A DNA stretch of 31,272 bases, from positions 1,472,970 to 1,504,241 of the forward strand of contig BFEA01000311.1 in the NCBI GenBank assembly GCA_003427395.1, given 5' to 3'. This DNA is from Chara braunii (lineage: Eukaryota; Streptophyta; Charophyceae; Charales; Characeae). A program made the position numbers and the translations under genes. Position 1 is the stretch's first letter. Every line of letters starts with the position of its first letter. The notes under the pieces are model-generated. The model was not told where the DNA came from. It searched no databases and saw nothing but the letters and a program-made list of their open reading frames with translations. Shown here piece after piece: positions 1-12,500 of this stretch.

Positions 1-540
1 AGTCACGGGTCAATCCAAGAGGGTGTGTCAGAGAGTCAAGGAAGTACCAATCTAGTTTTGGTACCAGTTGATCGGGCGATGCACCAATCCAGGACTCTGT
101 CAAAGAGTCACGGAGGTACCATTATTGGCCCGGCTACCAGGTGACCAGACAATCCAGGGATCCAAGAAGGTGTGCTGAAGAGTCAAGGAAGTGCCATAAT
201 TTTACTATGTACCAGGTGACCAGACAACAGGGTGCGGTACCAGGTACCAGGTGATCGGACAAGCAGGTGTGGTACCAGGTACCAGGTTCCAGGTGATAGG
301 ACAATCCAAGGAGGTAAAACTACAGTAGCAGGTGATTGGACATTCCACCAATCCAGAACGTACTGCCAAAGAGTCGAGGAGGTACCAGGTGGTCGGATAA
401 TCGAGGTTCCATTGTGGTACCGCTAGGCAGGTAATCAGGCAATCCAGGCACCACTATGGTACCAGGCACCAAGTGAACGGACAATCCACGGATCCAGGAC
501 GTCTGCTAAGGAGTGCCCTTATTGAGGTGATTGCACAATC
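1..540. repeat. Degenerate minisatellite, unit about 75-100 bp
   Basis: A short phrase recurs many times with drift: GTACCAGGTGA, then C/T, then CAGACAATCCAGG. It alternates with a second phrase of the type AAGAGTCAAGGAAGTACC. Copies are visible near 60-110, 130-200, 205-300, 285-380 and 460-520. Spacing varies, so this is an old diverged tandem array rather than a fresh one. Small ORFs across it have no recognisable protein features and merely read the repeat. The array continues off the left edge of the window. Confidence 0.75.
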
Positions 541-946
541 AATCCAGAGGCCATACGAAAACAAGGAGAGATTGTCCTTCGCAGCGTGGCTTCAACAGCA
601 GCAGAGCAGATGAGATCTGTCCCTCAGCCGTAAATGAAATCCCGAGTAACTGTTGCTGACATAAGAGTCCTAAACAGGAAAAGGAAGCGACTTTTTACCT
701 AATAATCACCTGATTATACCTAATATAATCACCTAATAATCGTAACAATCGAGAGTGCATCCTGCTAAATATCGCGTCAAAGGAGAATTTGAATGGGGAG
801 CAACTCGTATTCCACCGAAACCTGCGAAGAACGAAAAGCGTCCTCTTATTGGGAGTATCATGCTTCCAGGACAGGATCGTTCAAGAAGTTCTTAGAATGA
901 TCTGGGGGAAGATTCATTCCCAGAAAGTTCTTAGAAGTTCTTAGAA
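541..946. other. Gene-free stretch, nothing recognised
   Basis: Mixed-composition sequence without a long ORF. It has a few short local repeats, such as CACCTGATTATACCTAATATAATCACCTAATAATC near 708-740 (an imperfect repeat of an ATCACCTAAT word) and GTTCTTAGAA repeated three times near 878-945. The right part leads into the F3-related composite. I see no RNA gene, promoter or protein signature. Confidence 0.5.
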
Positions 947-1467
947 CCTCGCTCCACTACTCACCACATGCACAAAAGACACAAATTATGGCGGTGCATC
1001 TTTTGCATGTTCTGGGGGAAGATTCATTCTCATTTTACACATTTGGTGAGCACTGCAGAAAATGAAAATCAGTCGTTTACATTACCTGGATGGATGATTC
1101 ATTCTCATTTTGCACATTTGGTGAGCATCTTTTGCATGTTCTGGCGGAAGATTCATACTCACCACATGCACAAAAGACACCATTTATCGCGGTGCATCTT
1201 TTGCATGTTCTGGCGGAAAATTCATTCTCATTTCGCACATTTGGTGAGCACTGCAGAAAATGAAAATCAGTCGTTTACATTACCTGGACGGATGAATTCC
1301 AAGGGAACTTACGTGTTGATTCGAAAAGCGCCTCGTGCCAATACTCACCACGGTGTAATGAATCTGTAATCGCCCTGATACATTTAAATTGTGCAGTAAG
1401 TCTAAATGTACCTGGACAGAACCGCTGTCCAGTTTCGTTTAGGGTGCTGTGTAGTGGAGCGAGGCCC
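947..1467. mobile_element. F3-family inverted-repeat element, internally reduplicated
   Basis: The left end reads CCTCGCTCCACTACTCAC (947-964) and the right end carries its complement GTAGTGGAGCGAGG(CCC) (1451-1467). The whole is therefore bounded by inverted repeats of the same kind as the compact 118-bp copy at 18057-18174. The interior is made of repeated blocks: GCATCTTTTGCATGTTCTGG at about 997, 1125 and 1195; ATTCATTCTCATTT at about 1023, 1097 and 1221; and GAGCACTGCAGAAAATGAAA at about 1048 and 1246. The compact copy holds a single version of the same ATTCACTCTCATTTATACATTTTGTGAG block. The 133-residue ORF over the array reflects these repeats and is not considered a gene. Likely a MITE that grew by internal duplication or nested insertion. 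Confidence 0.6.
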
Positions 1468-1514
1468 TAAATAAATGCTAGCAACAATATCCCCCAGAGA
1501 CTACCGTAGGACGT

Positions 1515-1705
1515 GTGTACGTAAGTGAAGAAAAAGAGCAAACGACCCGCGACATCGCTCTTTCATGTCGAGGCAAGGGAAAGGGATATCGAAGGGAAGT
1601 CAGGTTGACGTATGGACGTAAGTGAAGAAAAAGAGCAAACGACCCACGACATCGCTCTTTCATGTCGAGGCAAGGGAAAGGGATATCGAAGGGAAGTCAG
1701 GTTGC
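1515..1705. repeat. Near-identical tandem duplication, 97-bp unit
   Basis: Two copies of about 94 bp lie 97 bp apart (about 1515-1608 and 1612-1705). Each begins around CGTAAGTGAAGAAAAAGAGC and ends GGGAAGTCAGGTTG. I see only one internal difference across most of the unit (CCCGCGACA versus CCCACGACA), so the duplication is recent or homogenised. The two short minus-strand ORFs here share a peptide simply because they read the two copies. Confidence 0.85.
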
Positions 1706-1979
1706 AATGAAAGGACCGCGGGTCACACACACTCACACTACAGAGCGCCACGCAAGCGTACGATAAGGTCAGCAGCCAGCTGAAAAGCGAGGGGACGAAA
1801 ACGTGGGGCAAAAAAAAAAATGAAAAAAATGTTAAACGTGGAAATGGAAAGAAGCGATCTGAAATAGCATAATCCCTCTCGTCCGCCTAATTTGACTCTC
1901 GATGAACTAACAGCAGTCTGGAGAGGAGTGCGTCCGGCGATGGAATTCCGTCAACGTGCGATCGAATTCGGTCAACGTA
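1706..1979. other. Gene-free spacer with poly(A) runs
   Basis: This spacer separates the 97-bp duplication from the satellite array. It contains A-runs at about 1810-1830 and the phrase CTCGTCCGCCTAATT, which is related to the CCGCCTAATTACTC phrase of the following array near 2793-2808. Nothing protein-like is seen. Confidence 0.4.
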
Positions 1980-2960
1980 CTCTTTCTTCCACGTTAGCTT
2001 CTCCGTTGGCTTGTTCCGTTCACTTGTCCGTTAACTTGTCCGTTAACTTGTCCGTTCTGCGTTGGCTTCTCCGTTAACTTGTCCATTGACTTAACTTGTC
2101 CGTTCTGCGTTGGCTTCTCCGTTAACTTGTCCATTGACTTAACTTGTCCGTTCTGCGTTGGCTTCTCCATTAACTTGTCCGTTTTGCGTTGGCTTCTCCG
2201 TTAACTTGTCCGTTCTGCGTTGGCTTCTCCGTTAACTTGCCCGTTAACTTGTCGTTGAGTTACGACAAGTTAACTTGTCATTAACGTAAGTTGTCGTTAA
2301 CTTAACTTGTCCGTTAACTTAACTTGTCCGTTAACTTGTCCACTGGCTTCCCCGCTAGCCCTCCCTGTCCTTCCCAATCGGGGTATCCCATCCTGCAGAC
2401 CATAACATTCACCGACCGGTCGGTCACGTTACTCTTTTCTTCTCCGTCAACTTCTAAGTTGGCTTCTCCGTTAACATTTCCGGTGGCTACCTCCGTTATA
2501 TCTCCCTCTCCTTCCCGATAAGCATATCCCATCCCCCACACCATAACATTCACCGACCAGTCGGTCTAATTACTCTTCCTTCGCCGTCAGCTTCTCCGTT
2601 GGCTTCTCCGTTGGCTTCTCCGTTCGCTTCTTCGTTCGCTTCTCCGTTGGCTTCTTCGTTGGCTTCTTCGTTAGCTTCTCCGTTGGCTTCTACGTTAGCT
2701 TCTCCGTTGGCGTCTTCGTTAGCCCTCCGTCTCCTTCCCGATCACCATATGTCATACCGCAGACCATAACATTCACCGACCAGTCCGCCTAAGCCGCCTA
2801 ATTACTCTTTCATCACCGTTAGTTTCTCCGATGGATTCTGCGTTGGCTTCTCCGTTAGCTTTTCAGTTAGCTTCGGCGGCATTGGCGTCTCCGTGACCCC
2901 TCCCTCCCTCTCTTTCCCGATCCCGATCAGCGTATCCCCATCTGGAAGACCATAATATCC
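1980..2960. repeat. Higher-order satellite: short CTTGTCCGTTAA / GGCTTCTCCGTT units inside a longer repeat
   Basis: The short unit (about 11-14 bp, variants of GGCTTCTCCGTT and AACTTGTCCGTT) is reiterated dozens of times from 1990 to 2345 and from 2440 to 2880. Interleaved is a longer non-repetitive block that recurs at about 2359-2440, 2500-2580, 2725-2815 and (diverged) 2899-2960. It carries CCCTCCCTGTCCTTCCC, then the phrase CATAACATTCACCGACC, then a TTACTCTT word. The structure is therefore a higher-order array in which the 11-14-mer expanded between copies of the longer block. No coding potential beyond repeat translation. Confidence 0.8.
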
Positions 2961-3340
2961 TGAGCAAATGTATTGTAATTTGATACAAATGGTGAGTATA
3001 TTAAATACACGTGTCACATCCTGATGGGCCGGCAACAAGACCCCGACTCAGGCTCGCATCCCTTCTATTAAACCACCAAAAGGAACGAATACATACACGT
3101 GGCACATCCTGAAGCAGCGCAATGGAGGAGTCGACGAGCCGCGAGAGATGGAAAACTTAAGGAGGTTAATTAGCTTGGCGCGAGAGAGAGGGAAGAAGGT
3201 AATCCCAACACCTCGCAGCAAACTGACAAATACCGGAGGAAACTGGTTAAAAAAAAAAAAAAAGAAACAGAAAACCAACGGAAAGGAATCCACACCCCGG
3301 TTCCATTCCAGAGAAGGTGGAGGTGGAACGCCCTTTTATT
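2961..3340. other. Gene-free stretch with a short direct repeat and an A-run
   Basis: ATACACGTGTCACATCCTGA near 3004 recurs as ATACACGTGGCACATCCTGA near 3091. An A-run lies at about 3249-3263. I see no gene; the short ORFs lack any family signature. Confidence 0.4.
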
Positions 3341-3399
3341 AATCTAAACTCTCAAAAATAAATGAAAAATAATCCATGCACTCCGGCAATAGATGGGGG

Positions 3400-3545
3400 G
3401 AGTGAGAAAGCCGGGAGGGGGGGGGGAGGAAACACAAGAAAAACAAGAAAAACGACGACCGACAGAAAGAAAGAGAGAGAGAGAGAGAAAGAGAGAACGA
3501 GAGAAAGAGAGAACGAGAGAAAGAGAGAAAGAGAAAAAAGAAGAA
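3400..3545. repeat. G-run and GA-rich low-complexity tract
   Basis: A G-run at about 3415-3427 is followed by a purine tract built from AGAGAGAGAAAGAGAG and AACGAGAGAAAGAG units (about 3470-3535). It lies just beyond the stop codon of the giant minus-strand ORF, so it would be in that gene's 3' flank or 3' UTR, where the transcript reads CT-rich. Confidence 0.8.
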
Positions 3546-3573
3546 GTGACTGACTTCAAGGAGGGGCCTCAGG

Positions 3574-6500
3574 CTATATAACTAGACCTACCACATTGGT
3601 CGCCCCAGCTCGCGCACCATAGTCCGCATGGTTCCAGGGATCAGACAAGAACCCATAACCATTCGATCTGTTGTCGGAGAACGTGTGGTTGCCCGGTGAC
3701 TTAGGTAGCTGCTGCTGCTGCTGCTGCTGCTGCTCTTTAAATGGACGTGACGCGAGCTTCGGACCAACCCCTTTGCTGGGCGCTGGTGATGGAGAAAGCA
3801 CTCCTTCTCCCAAGGGACTCCCGTCCAAGGCTGTCCTTTGGCCCGAGTCGTCAGCATGGTTGTTGGTTCTACTCCCCCCCCTCCCCTCCACCACCATTCC
3901 TGTTCCTCCCTCACGTTGGTCATTTTGCAGACGGTCGCCAGCTCGCTTGATACTTGATGCTCTCTTCTTCTCCATGGACGACCATTGCTGACTTGACAAA
4001 ACGTCCTCCCACTCCCAACTCTCCATCAGATCGGGGTCGAGACCCGACGCTTTACAAAGCTGCTTCGTCTTCTCCTCCACCACCGGGCCCACAGGATTCA
4101 CTGTCACCTGAATATTGCCGATGAACAGAGCACCACTGCTGCTGCTGCTGCTGCGGAAACTCTCCTCTGAGGTGATTACGCACGGGTGCAGTTTTCTTCC
4201 CCTGTCCCTGTCCCGATCCCGATCCCGATCGCGAGACACGTTACGGCCACCCGTGACAGCGACGGCAAGAGAGCCGCCGCCGCCGCCTCCGGCTTCGGCA
4301 TCCGTAGGATTAATACTAGCATTGCACTCGCCAACGACCGACGAAGACGACGAAGCGGGGGTTGGACGCGAGGGGGGCTCCTCCCCCCCCTCGCCCCTCT
4401 TCAGCTGTGGTGGTGATGAGAACGAAGGCATGCTCCTACTTACCTCACTTTCCGTGCCTCCTCCTCTCCTCCCCCCTCTCCCTCCTCCCAACCGCCGTCT
4501 TCCCCCATTCACCATCGCTTCGAGACTAAAATCTTCGTCAAACGGAGGGTTCTCCATAGCCATCCTTCCCACCTCCATATCCAACGAACTCGTCAACCCC
4601 CATTTATCTCCTCTTCTCCTATAGAACCCGTTCTGCTGCTCAAGGGATTCTCCGCCGTTCGGCACGCTGTCCAAGCCCGACCAGTCCTCCCCCATCACCC
4701 CATCGCTGACACCCAGCGTGGGCCTCTTCTTCAACGCCGCGAACAACTCCAGCGACTCCTCTCCCCTGTCCTTCGTGGAGAGGTCATTTTCATCACAACC
4801 TCCCCTCCCCTTCTCAATGCCATCTTTCTCAGTGACACGTGTCTGTCTTCGGCCAGACCGAAGAAGACGCCCGGCATTGTCCACATGATCGCGGCGGTCT
4901 GCAGCCGCAGGGGAAGAAGAACCCACTCCGGCGGGAGCTACGACCGGTCGGCCAACCAACCCCCCGCCGCCGCCGTGTCCACCTTTCACTACCGGCGGCT
5001 TCAGCAGCCAATCCTCCGTCCCGCTCGCGCTCTCCGTATCGAGCAAATTGTCCTCATTGGATCGTCCAAGTGACCTTTCCACCGGCGAAGAGACCCCCAC
5101 TCCAGCCCCTTTTCGCAACGCCACCGCGACAGTGACCCCTCTTTTACTGCTCAACACCCCAGAGTCACCGTCATCTTCCTCTTCCGCCGCGATCCCGACA
5201 GCCGCCAAAGGCTGCTGCGTCTGCTTCCGGGTGATGGCCAATGCGATCGCCGTCGATGACAAACCTGCCTGCAACGGGACATCTCCTCCCACCTTTTCCT
5301 CCTCCGTTACCTCGCCTCCCCTTCCCCTCTTCCCCGCGAAACTCGCTCCATCGTCAGGACTCTTCAACTCACATTCACAGTCGTCTTTTTCTAGAGATCG
5401 GATCGATAAGATCGGGATACCTACATGATCGCCATTCGCAGACGCGGCGGACGAGACAGGAGAGACACATAACACCGCGGCCGCGACGTCGTCGGCGGCG
5501 GGCGCGGCAGCGGGAAGGACCAGTCCATGGCGGTCAGCGTCCGGCGACCGCACGCTTCCTGCCATCTTTGCCCCCGCGTCGTCTGCCTTGCTTTTGAATT
5601 CGACCTGCAGGTTATCAACGACCGGTCGTACGTGATCGCTTACCACCTCGTCACGGTGCTGCTGACCCTGACCAGCAGCAACTGCGCCGTCGAGAGCCTC
5701 CCCGGTCCAGGGGGGCAGATGGAAATAAGCATCACTTCGGACGTCCTCCTTTCTTCTACTACTAACTTCTCCTCCCTTACCAACGACCGGTCGTCCGCTG
5801 AACGAGTTGGCGCCTCCCCCAGTCCGACCATCTGCTCCTTGTTTGTCAGCATGAAGGGAGTTCGACATTCTACTCTCTTCCTCCTCCTCCTCCTCCTCCT
5901 CGCAGCCCTCCTGACCCGAGACCTCACCAACTTCTCCACCATCGCGTACAACGGGAGAATGGGTAATGCGAGGAGGAGTAGGAGAGGGAGAAGTAGGGCG
6001 AGGCGACCCCAATCCCATCGTCGCTTCGTCCTGATTACCTTGGCCCATCAATCTTGCCGAGGGCTGATCAACGACGTCGAGGAGCTTCTGACCCCGGCAA
6101 TCAACCACCACCCCCCTCGCCGCCCTCCCGCCACAATCAATCACACCCCCCCCCGTCGCCGCCGCCGCCCCCACGCCGCTCGATCGCCGGTGGCTGCTGC
6201 TGGCAATCGCATCTCTAGAGGCGCCGCCGGAGAAGGCAAGGCTTCCACGCAAGGACGACGTGCAGCTGCTACTCTCACCATCTGTCATTTCCAGCAGCTC
6301 CTTAGGCATCTTATAACACGTGTATCCGCTCAACAACAGGCTTTCTCCCCCGTCTGAACCTCGACTCAGCCTGCCCGTAGCACCATCGATGCTCATAGAT
6401 GATCGCACCTCCAATTGCAATATATCGGCAATATTCTGAGGCACATCGTAGCAAGTGAAAGTGTCGTCTTTTTCAAGATCAAACACGTCATCGACCTGTA

Positions 6501-9500
6501 AGTCATCCAGTATATCTTGAGGGATTGCGTTGAAATTCGGAAGATGGGGGCCAGGGCAGTTCTCAATCCTACCCCCACCTTCGCCGCCATTAACGCCAGC
6601 ACTTCCAGCCGCGAGAGTAAGACTAACAGGTAAAAGGCTGACGCGACCGGGTGGAGAACCAAAGACCGTCTTCACTACCAACCCAGCATTATTAGGCGAG
6701 TTGAAGCCGCTGAGAGAAGCAGCAACAGCAGCAACAGCAGCAGCAGCGCCTCCTCCTCCCTCATCTGCTCGCACGAGATTTGCGACAATGCCGATCCCGA
6801 CATTTGCCACATCACCCACTCCCGCCTGGCGCTGTCCCCCCCCTTTCTCAACCACTCTTCTCCCCTTTCCCCACGGCACCACTTTTCCCAGAACCTGCTG
6901 CTGTGCTGCTGCCCCCGACGCCACCATTCCTGCCGATGATAGCGACGATGATAGCGACGATGATAGCGACGACGAAGACGTAGTAGAAGAAGAAGCAGAA
7001 GAAGAAGAAGAAGGAAGAATAGCAGAAATCGCCTGTTTGGTCTGGTTGACCGGAGAACATGGTCCTGAAAAGTGTGCCTCAGTCACTACTGGTGGGGGCG
7101 ATGGCGGCATTGGGCTCTCCTTGAGCTGATGATGTGCTGCAGGTGCGGAGCGCAGCCCTCCTCTGCAGCATCCGTTAATGTCCACCGCGTCGTAATCTTT
7201 GGCGACGAGAGCGAAAGCGGCATTATTCTTCCCTTGCGCATGCTGTGGCCAGATAGGTACTCCGACATCTGCCGAGCTGGTTTCCTGGTGCCCCCCCCTC
7301 GCCCTCCTGATAGCCGTCCCCACACTCCTGCCATCGCTGCTTTGGAGTCGCGCTGGAGGCTGCCTCTTGGAGCCCGCCGGCTGCTTCTCCCGCCCCTCCA
7401 CACCTTCCGTCCTTCTCTTCTTCTTGGCTATGTCCGATTTCACACCATCGCCGCCGCCTCTCTCATCTTCGGCATGACATTGCTGCTGCTCATGCTGACT
7501 CGAGAACTGCTGCAGCTGCTGCTGCTGCGGAATGCCACGTTCACCCCTACCTTTTGCCGCCGGCGGGTCTCTTGCCTGCTGAGTGCTGCAGGCCTCGACA
7601 GGGTAGCCCGGCCGATAGCTGCTGCCGCCACTTAAGCTCTCACCCGACAGGTTCAAGCCATTGGATTGCGGCAACAACCACTGGCTATCTCTGTCATCGG
7701 CCGAGCGGCACAGGACCGGCGAGCTGCTGGCGCTAAGTGCTGATAGCTCGGCAAACAAGGCGAGCCCTTTCCCCCCGCCACCTCTCTTGTCCGGCTCACC
7801 CTTCGTTCCCGCCAAAACCCCAACCCCGTTCTCACTAGTCCAAACAAGCTTCTCGGTGGTCATCGTCGGCGATGGCCAGGGCATTGGCGAGTCAGGCAGG
7901 AGGCGGCGGCTGCCGTTCCGCTCCACGCTCGCTTGTCTAAGCAAAGAACTTTTTGCCCCCGTCAACATGAAAGGCGGCACGATCCCTACCTCCTCTCCCT
8001 TTCCCGTCAGCGAGGGCGGGAGGGCCGGGGGGGAAACGGCGGGAGATGGGAGTGAGGAGAGGGCGGGAGTCATCAACCTGTCAGCTGCTTCCGTGGCGGC
8101 GGCGCCATTTTTCATCGCTAACGAGGGAACAGAGAGGAGGTGGTCACGGTCAGACGCAGTATCGCCATCATAGCAATGCCTCCCGGATCCCGACAGACCG
8201 ACACGCACCACACCGGCAGAGAGATACTCATCTTCGTCTTTTTCCGCTTGGAACGAGGTTTTCCCGCCAAATCTGCCATCCGCCGCCATAGAACTGCAGC
8301 CTCGAGACGACGAACCAGGCGCCGCGACAGTGTGAGTTTGAACAATAGTAGCGGAAAGATCTTTCCCGCCAAAACCACGGTCCACTGCTCCCATGGACGA
8401 GGCTTCAGCTCCTCCCACTGCCGCAGGCGTTGTCCCTCTTGTCGTTACAGCTGGTATTGCTCCTCTTCTCTCCGCTTTCTTTGCGCCTTGCGCCGCCACT
8501 CCTGATGATGGAGTGATGGTTGCTGCTGCCGCTCCTCCTCCTACTGATAACTTCATACGCGTAGCTTCCTCCTCCGTGCTCGTGCTCCCACACACCAACC
8601 CCCTCCTCGCGAATGCGATGGAATCGTCCTCCTCCCGCGTTGTCGTCCACTGCATGAAGTCGTTGCTGACACCAACAAGTAGCAGCTTGGTGTTGCCCCC
8701 TCCTCCCCCTCCTTCCCCGAGACCAAATCCAACACCAAAGGGCTCACCCGCCACGGAACGCAGCGCATCGCTCGTCCTCACTGCGAACATCTTGCCCCCA
8801 TCATCACTTTCATTGCCGCCAACCATCGGAGTGGCAACAGCACGAGCAGCAGCAGGATCCACATCGGACTGCGAAAGATACCCAACACCACCTACTCCTC
8901 CCCCACCAATCAGCGATACTGGAGACATACTAATATTACTACTAGGTCCGTTGTGCAAGGAAGAAGTGCGCACGGCCCCTTCCGCATGGCATTGTTGCTT
9001 CTTCATCGGCGCAATCGTCGACTCAGCAATGCAACCACCTCCTTCACCTCCTTCATCTCCAACCTCCTCGTGCGGCTGCTTCCGATCAACGAGTAGGCGG
9101 GTGTTCTTCGTGCCCGACGTTGAGCCCGGCGTCGTTACTGCCGACGGCGGTGGTTTCCTCGGAGAGAAGTCGGGATCGGGAAGCGGCAGAGGAACGACCT
9201 TTGCAGCCGTCGTCGCGACGACGCATTTGCCGCCACCTCCTCCTCCTGCATTGCTGCGTGCATCCGCTCTCCCTCCTCTCTCTCCAGCCGGCAATCGATT
9301 ACTGGCAATTCCTCCCCCCTCCCCCGGGGCAATCGTTCCTCCTCCCCTTACCCGCGACTCTCTGCCTCTGTTCCTCCATTCCGACAGTAAATTGGCTGGC
9401 CTTACCCACTCCTCTTCCTCCTTTGGCATCTGCTGCTGATGATGATGATGATGACGAACCTGAACCTCCTTTCTCTCACGCTCCACCCTCACGGCCGCCA

Positions 9501-12500
9501 CTCCCCCGGGCGTCGCTGACCCTGCTGTGCCAATCTTCCTCGTTGCACTTCTCGGTAATGCTACACCGTCAGACTTGCCCTGTGAGCTGGCCACTACCCT
9601 CGTCGTCGTACATCTGCCGGTGCTCTCCATAACCCCTCCCTCATCACGACAATGTCTTTTCTGCTCCTCCACCTCCTCGATCGACGACCCCGCTGCCTGC
9701 AGTCGGCACGATGATGCCTTGATTGGCCCCACAGAAGAAGACAACTGTTCACCCGCCAAATCTGTCCTCAGATTCTCTTTGTCTGTCAAGTCCGCGCCAC
9801 GTGTCGCTACCTCCAAGCCCGCTGTTTTGACAGCCGCTTGCTCCGGGATCGGGATCGGGATCGACTCCCCCTCCACCGTCTCTACAACTTTTCGTTGACC
9901 GTTGACCATCTCCGTTGACTGCTGGCACGTTCGTACAGCCAACTGCTGTTGCTCGTCCCTCACTAGCGGCGGCGGCGGCGCGGAGATCACGCCAACGCCA
10001 GGAGCATAGGGCGATGATGACGGCTCGTGGTACCCATTCCGTCTGCCTCCTGTCGGGCCAGCAGACTGCTCTTCAAGCTTCCCTTTCGCGGCTTTATCGC
10101 CCACTACCGGTTCTACTAGACTTGTGTAATGACTATGAGAGCTGACGAGCAGTGACGCGGGCTCTTTCGCGGAAACGTCTGAACAAGGAGGAGGCGCAGC
10201 CGGCAAGACCAGAGAGATCGACCGGCCGCTTTCTCCATTATAGCTGTCGCTTCCGCTCGTCGGTCCGTTGCATATCCTTCCATCAGGAGCTGGGCTTGCA
10301 TCTCCCCCACCCCCACTCTCTTCATCACCCCCTCCTGCTTTGCTACCCCCCCTCCCCGCCGCCGCCGCAATAGCCAACGCCGCTGATCTCTTGAGCCCGA
10401 TGTGCGGGGAGGGTGATGAAGAAGAAGACAATATCCGTTCTCCTCCTCTGCTGATTACCACCGAACGTGTTTCTTTGTCCGCTGTTCGCTCCAGGGGGAC
10501 TGCATCTTCACGATCCATGCCGGCAACTTCCCGCTGGTGGTCAGTCCCGACCCCGACGTCACCCAGCACGAGCAGCAGCCTCTCCTCCTGCCGCTCCTCC
10601 TGCTTTAAGACAGCCATCGTCTTCTTCGCCGCGGGGGCAGCAACGGGCGCGGACAACTTCTTCGCTCTTTCTGACGACTCCCCCCCCGTTCTTGCCTGCT
10701 GCTTCATTACCCCCCCCCGGCTCCCCGGCATCGCCGCCGGAGCCTTCTGAGCGACCACGCCCGCCATAGCCGTCGCCGCCGACGACTGGCCCGGTTGTCG
10801 CACCGGGCGCGACGTCGCCCCCGCGCCCGACTTCGCGGGATGTACGGTTTTGCGCATCTTCCCCAGCGGGGGCGGTGCCATCGTCTCCGGGTTTGCCGAC
10901 ACGTATGTGGCTTTGATATGGGAAGCTGGCGACGACGATACTACAAGACTACGAGCCCTTTTTTGCTCCCCCCCCCCTCCTGCGTTGCCACGTGGATCGG
11001 GATTAGGATTAAGTCGACTCGGCATTACCGAGAAGGATCCGGGTTTCGGCCCATGGCGGGCCGCGGAAGCCGTTCCATGGTTGCCGCAGTCCCTCCGGTC
11101 CCCCTTGCAGCAATGTGTCCCGCCGCCGCCTAATCTGGTGCAAGCAGGCCCTAATGAGCCCCCAGCGGCACCACTCTTGGGGGGGCCATCGCCGTCGAGC
11201 GATGGCGAAAACGAGACTGAAGAAGCTGGAGTTGAAGAAGATGCAATGCGAGCGATGGTGGACTTCCCGGTGGCGGCTTTGGGTGGTGGTGGTGCCACCC
11301 CCGAGGTCGATGTTGACGTCTTCTTCTCCTCTCCAACGACTGGAGGTCGGGACCTCGACGAGACCCCGCCAATGGCAGCAGTCGGTAGCCGACGAGCATT
11401 AGGGGCGGCGGCGGAAGGACGAGAAGCGGACCCTCCGATGCTGCTGCGTTCAGGCCGCTTGCCGGTGAAAGACGCCGAGATCGACCGATCTCCATAGCCC
11501 CGAGCTTCCCCGACGTTCTGACCGGAAGCTACCCCTCTCGCGGTCGGTATCCCAGCCCTCACACCCTTGAGAGACGAAGAAGCAGAATCCTTCCTATCTC
11601 CAAGTGCTGTTCCTTCTTTAATTAGCTTGCGGGATGAGTCAGTCAAAACCGAGGTAGTCTCCGCTCTGGCGCCCGGCGCCGTCCCTTCTCTTCTCCCTCC
11701 TCCCGCCAACTTCTGTGAAATCAATGAACTCCCCCCGTCTCCGTTAAGCATTCTCCCTCTCCCTCTTCCTCCTCCTCCTCCTCCTCCTCCTCCTCCTCTG
11801 CCTTCCTTACCGCTCCTCGTCTCCTGGCCAGGCTTTAGTATTCCGTTTCCCGCCAGATTTGGGGATGATTCCCCCGCCGCCGACCCTGCGCCAGCGCCAA
11901 CACTCACGACGCTGATCCTCTGCCCGCTTCTGTATTGCATCGAGGCTGACGGCCTTTCTCCATACCGGTTAACCGCCCCCCTCCCTGCCGTCGCCTCCCT
12001 CAGTCGGACCACTCCTACTTCCTCGCTTGCAGACGATACCCCGCCCTTGCAGCTGAGGCTGCCGCTGCTGCTATCGCTAGCCCCGACTGACGCCCTGATC
12101 AGTCCCAATTTCCCGCCAATTTTCTCCGACCCCCCACAGCGACTGCTCGTCCCGATCTCCCTCATCCCGACGCCGCCATTCTGTGGGATAGATCCCGCCA
12201 TTGGGCGCGCCAGCACACTTCCTCGCTTGCCCAGCTGCTCCCCGAACTGTATAGGACCAGGTGCGTTGCACCTGAGAACCACCCCCGGCGCCTTCGGTAT
12301 CAGAGAGGGCCTGGAACAGCCCTTGCTCATCAACATAGCCCTTGCCAGCAGACTCTGGCTCCCCTCGAGAGAACTACCGCTAAGGCGTACTGTTTCGACC
12401 GACCACGTGTTCGGACTGGTAAACCTCCCTCCTCTCTCTCCTCTCTCTCCTCCTCCTCCTCCTCCTCCTCCTCCTGCTGCTCCATCTCGGTGGCTGCCAT

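Noticed and set aside
968-1369. 133-codon ORF with repeated IFCMFWRKIHSHFAHLVS peptide
   Set aside because: The peptide repeats follow the DNA repeats of the F3 element, and the same blocks occur non-coding in the compact F3 copy.
1980-2830. CRISPR-like array
   Set aside because: The repeats are 11-14 bp, drift continuously and have no unique spacers of constant length; this is a eukaryotic satellite.
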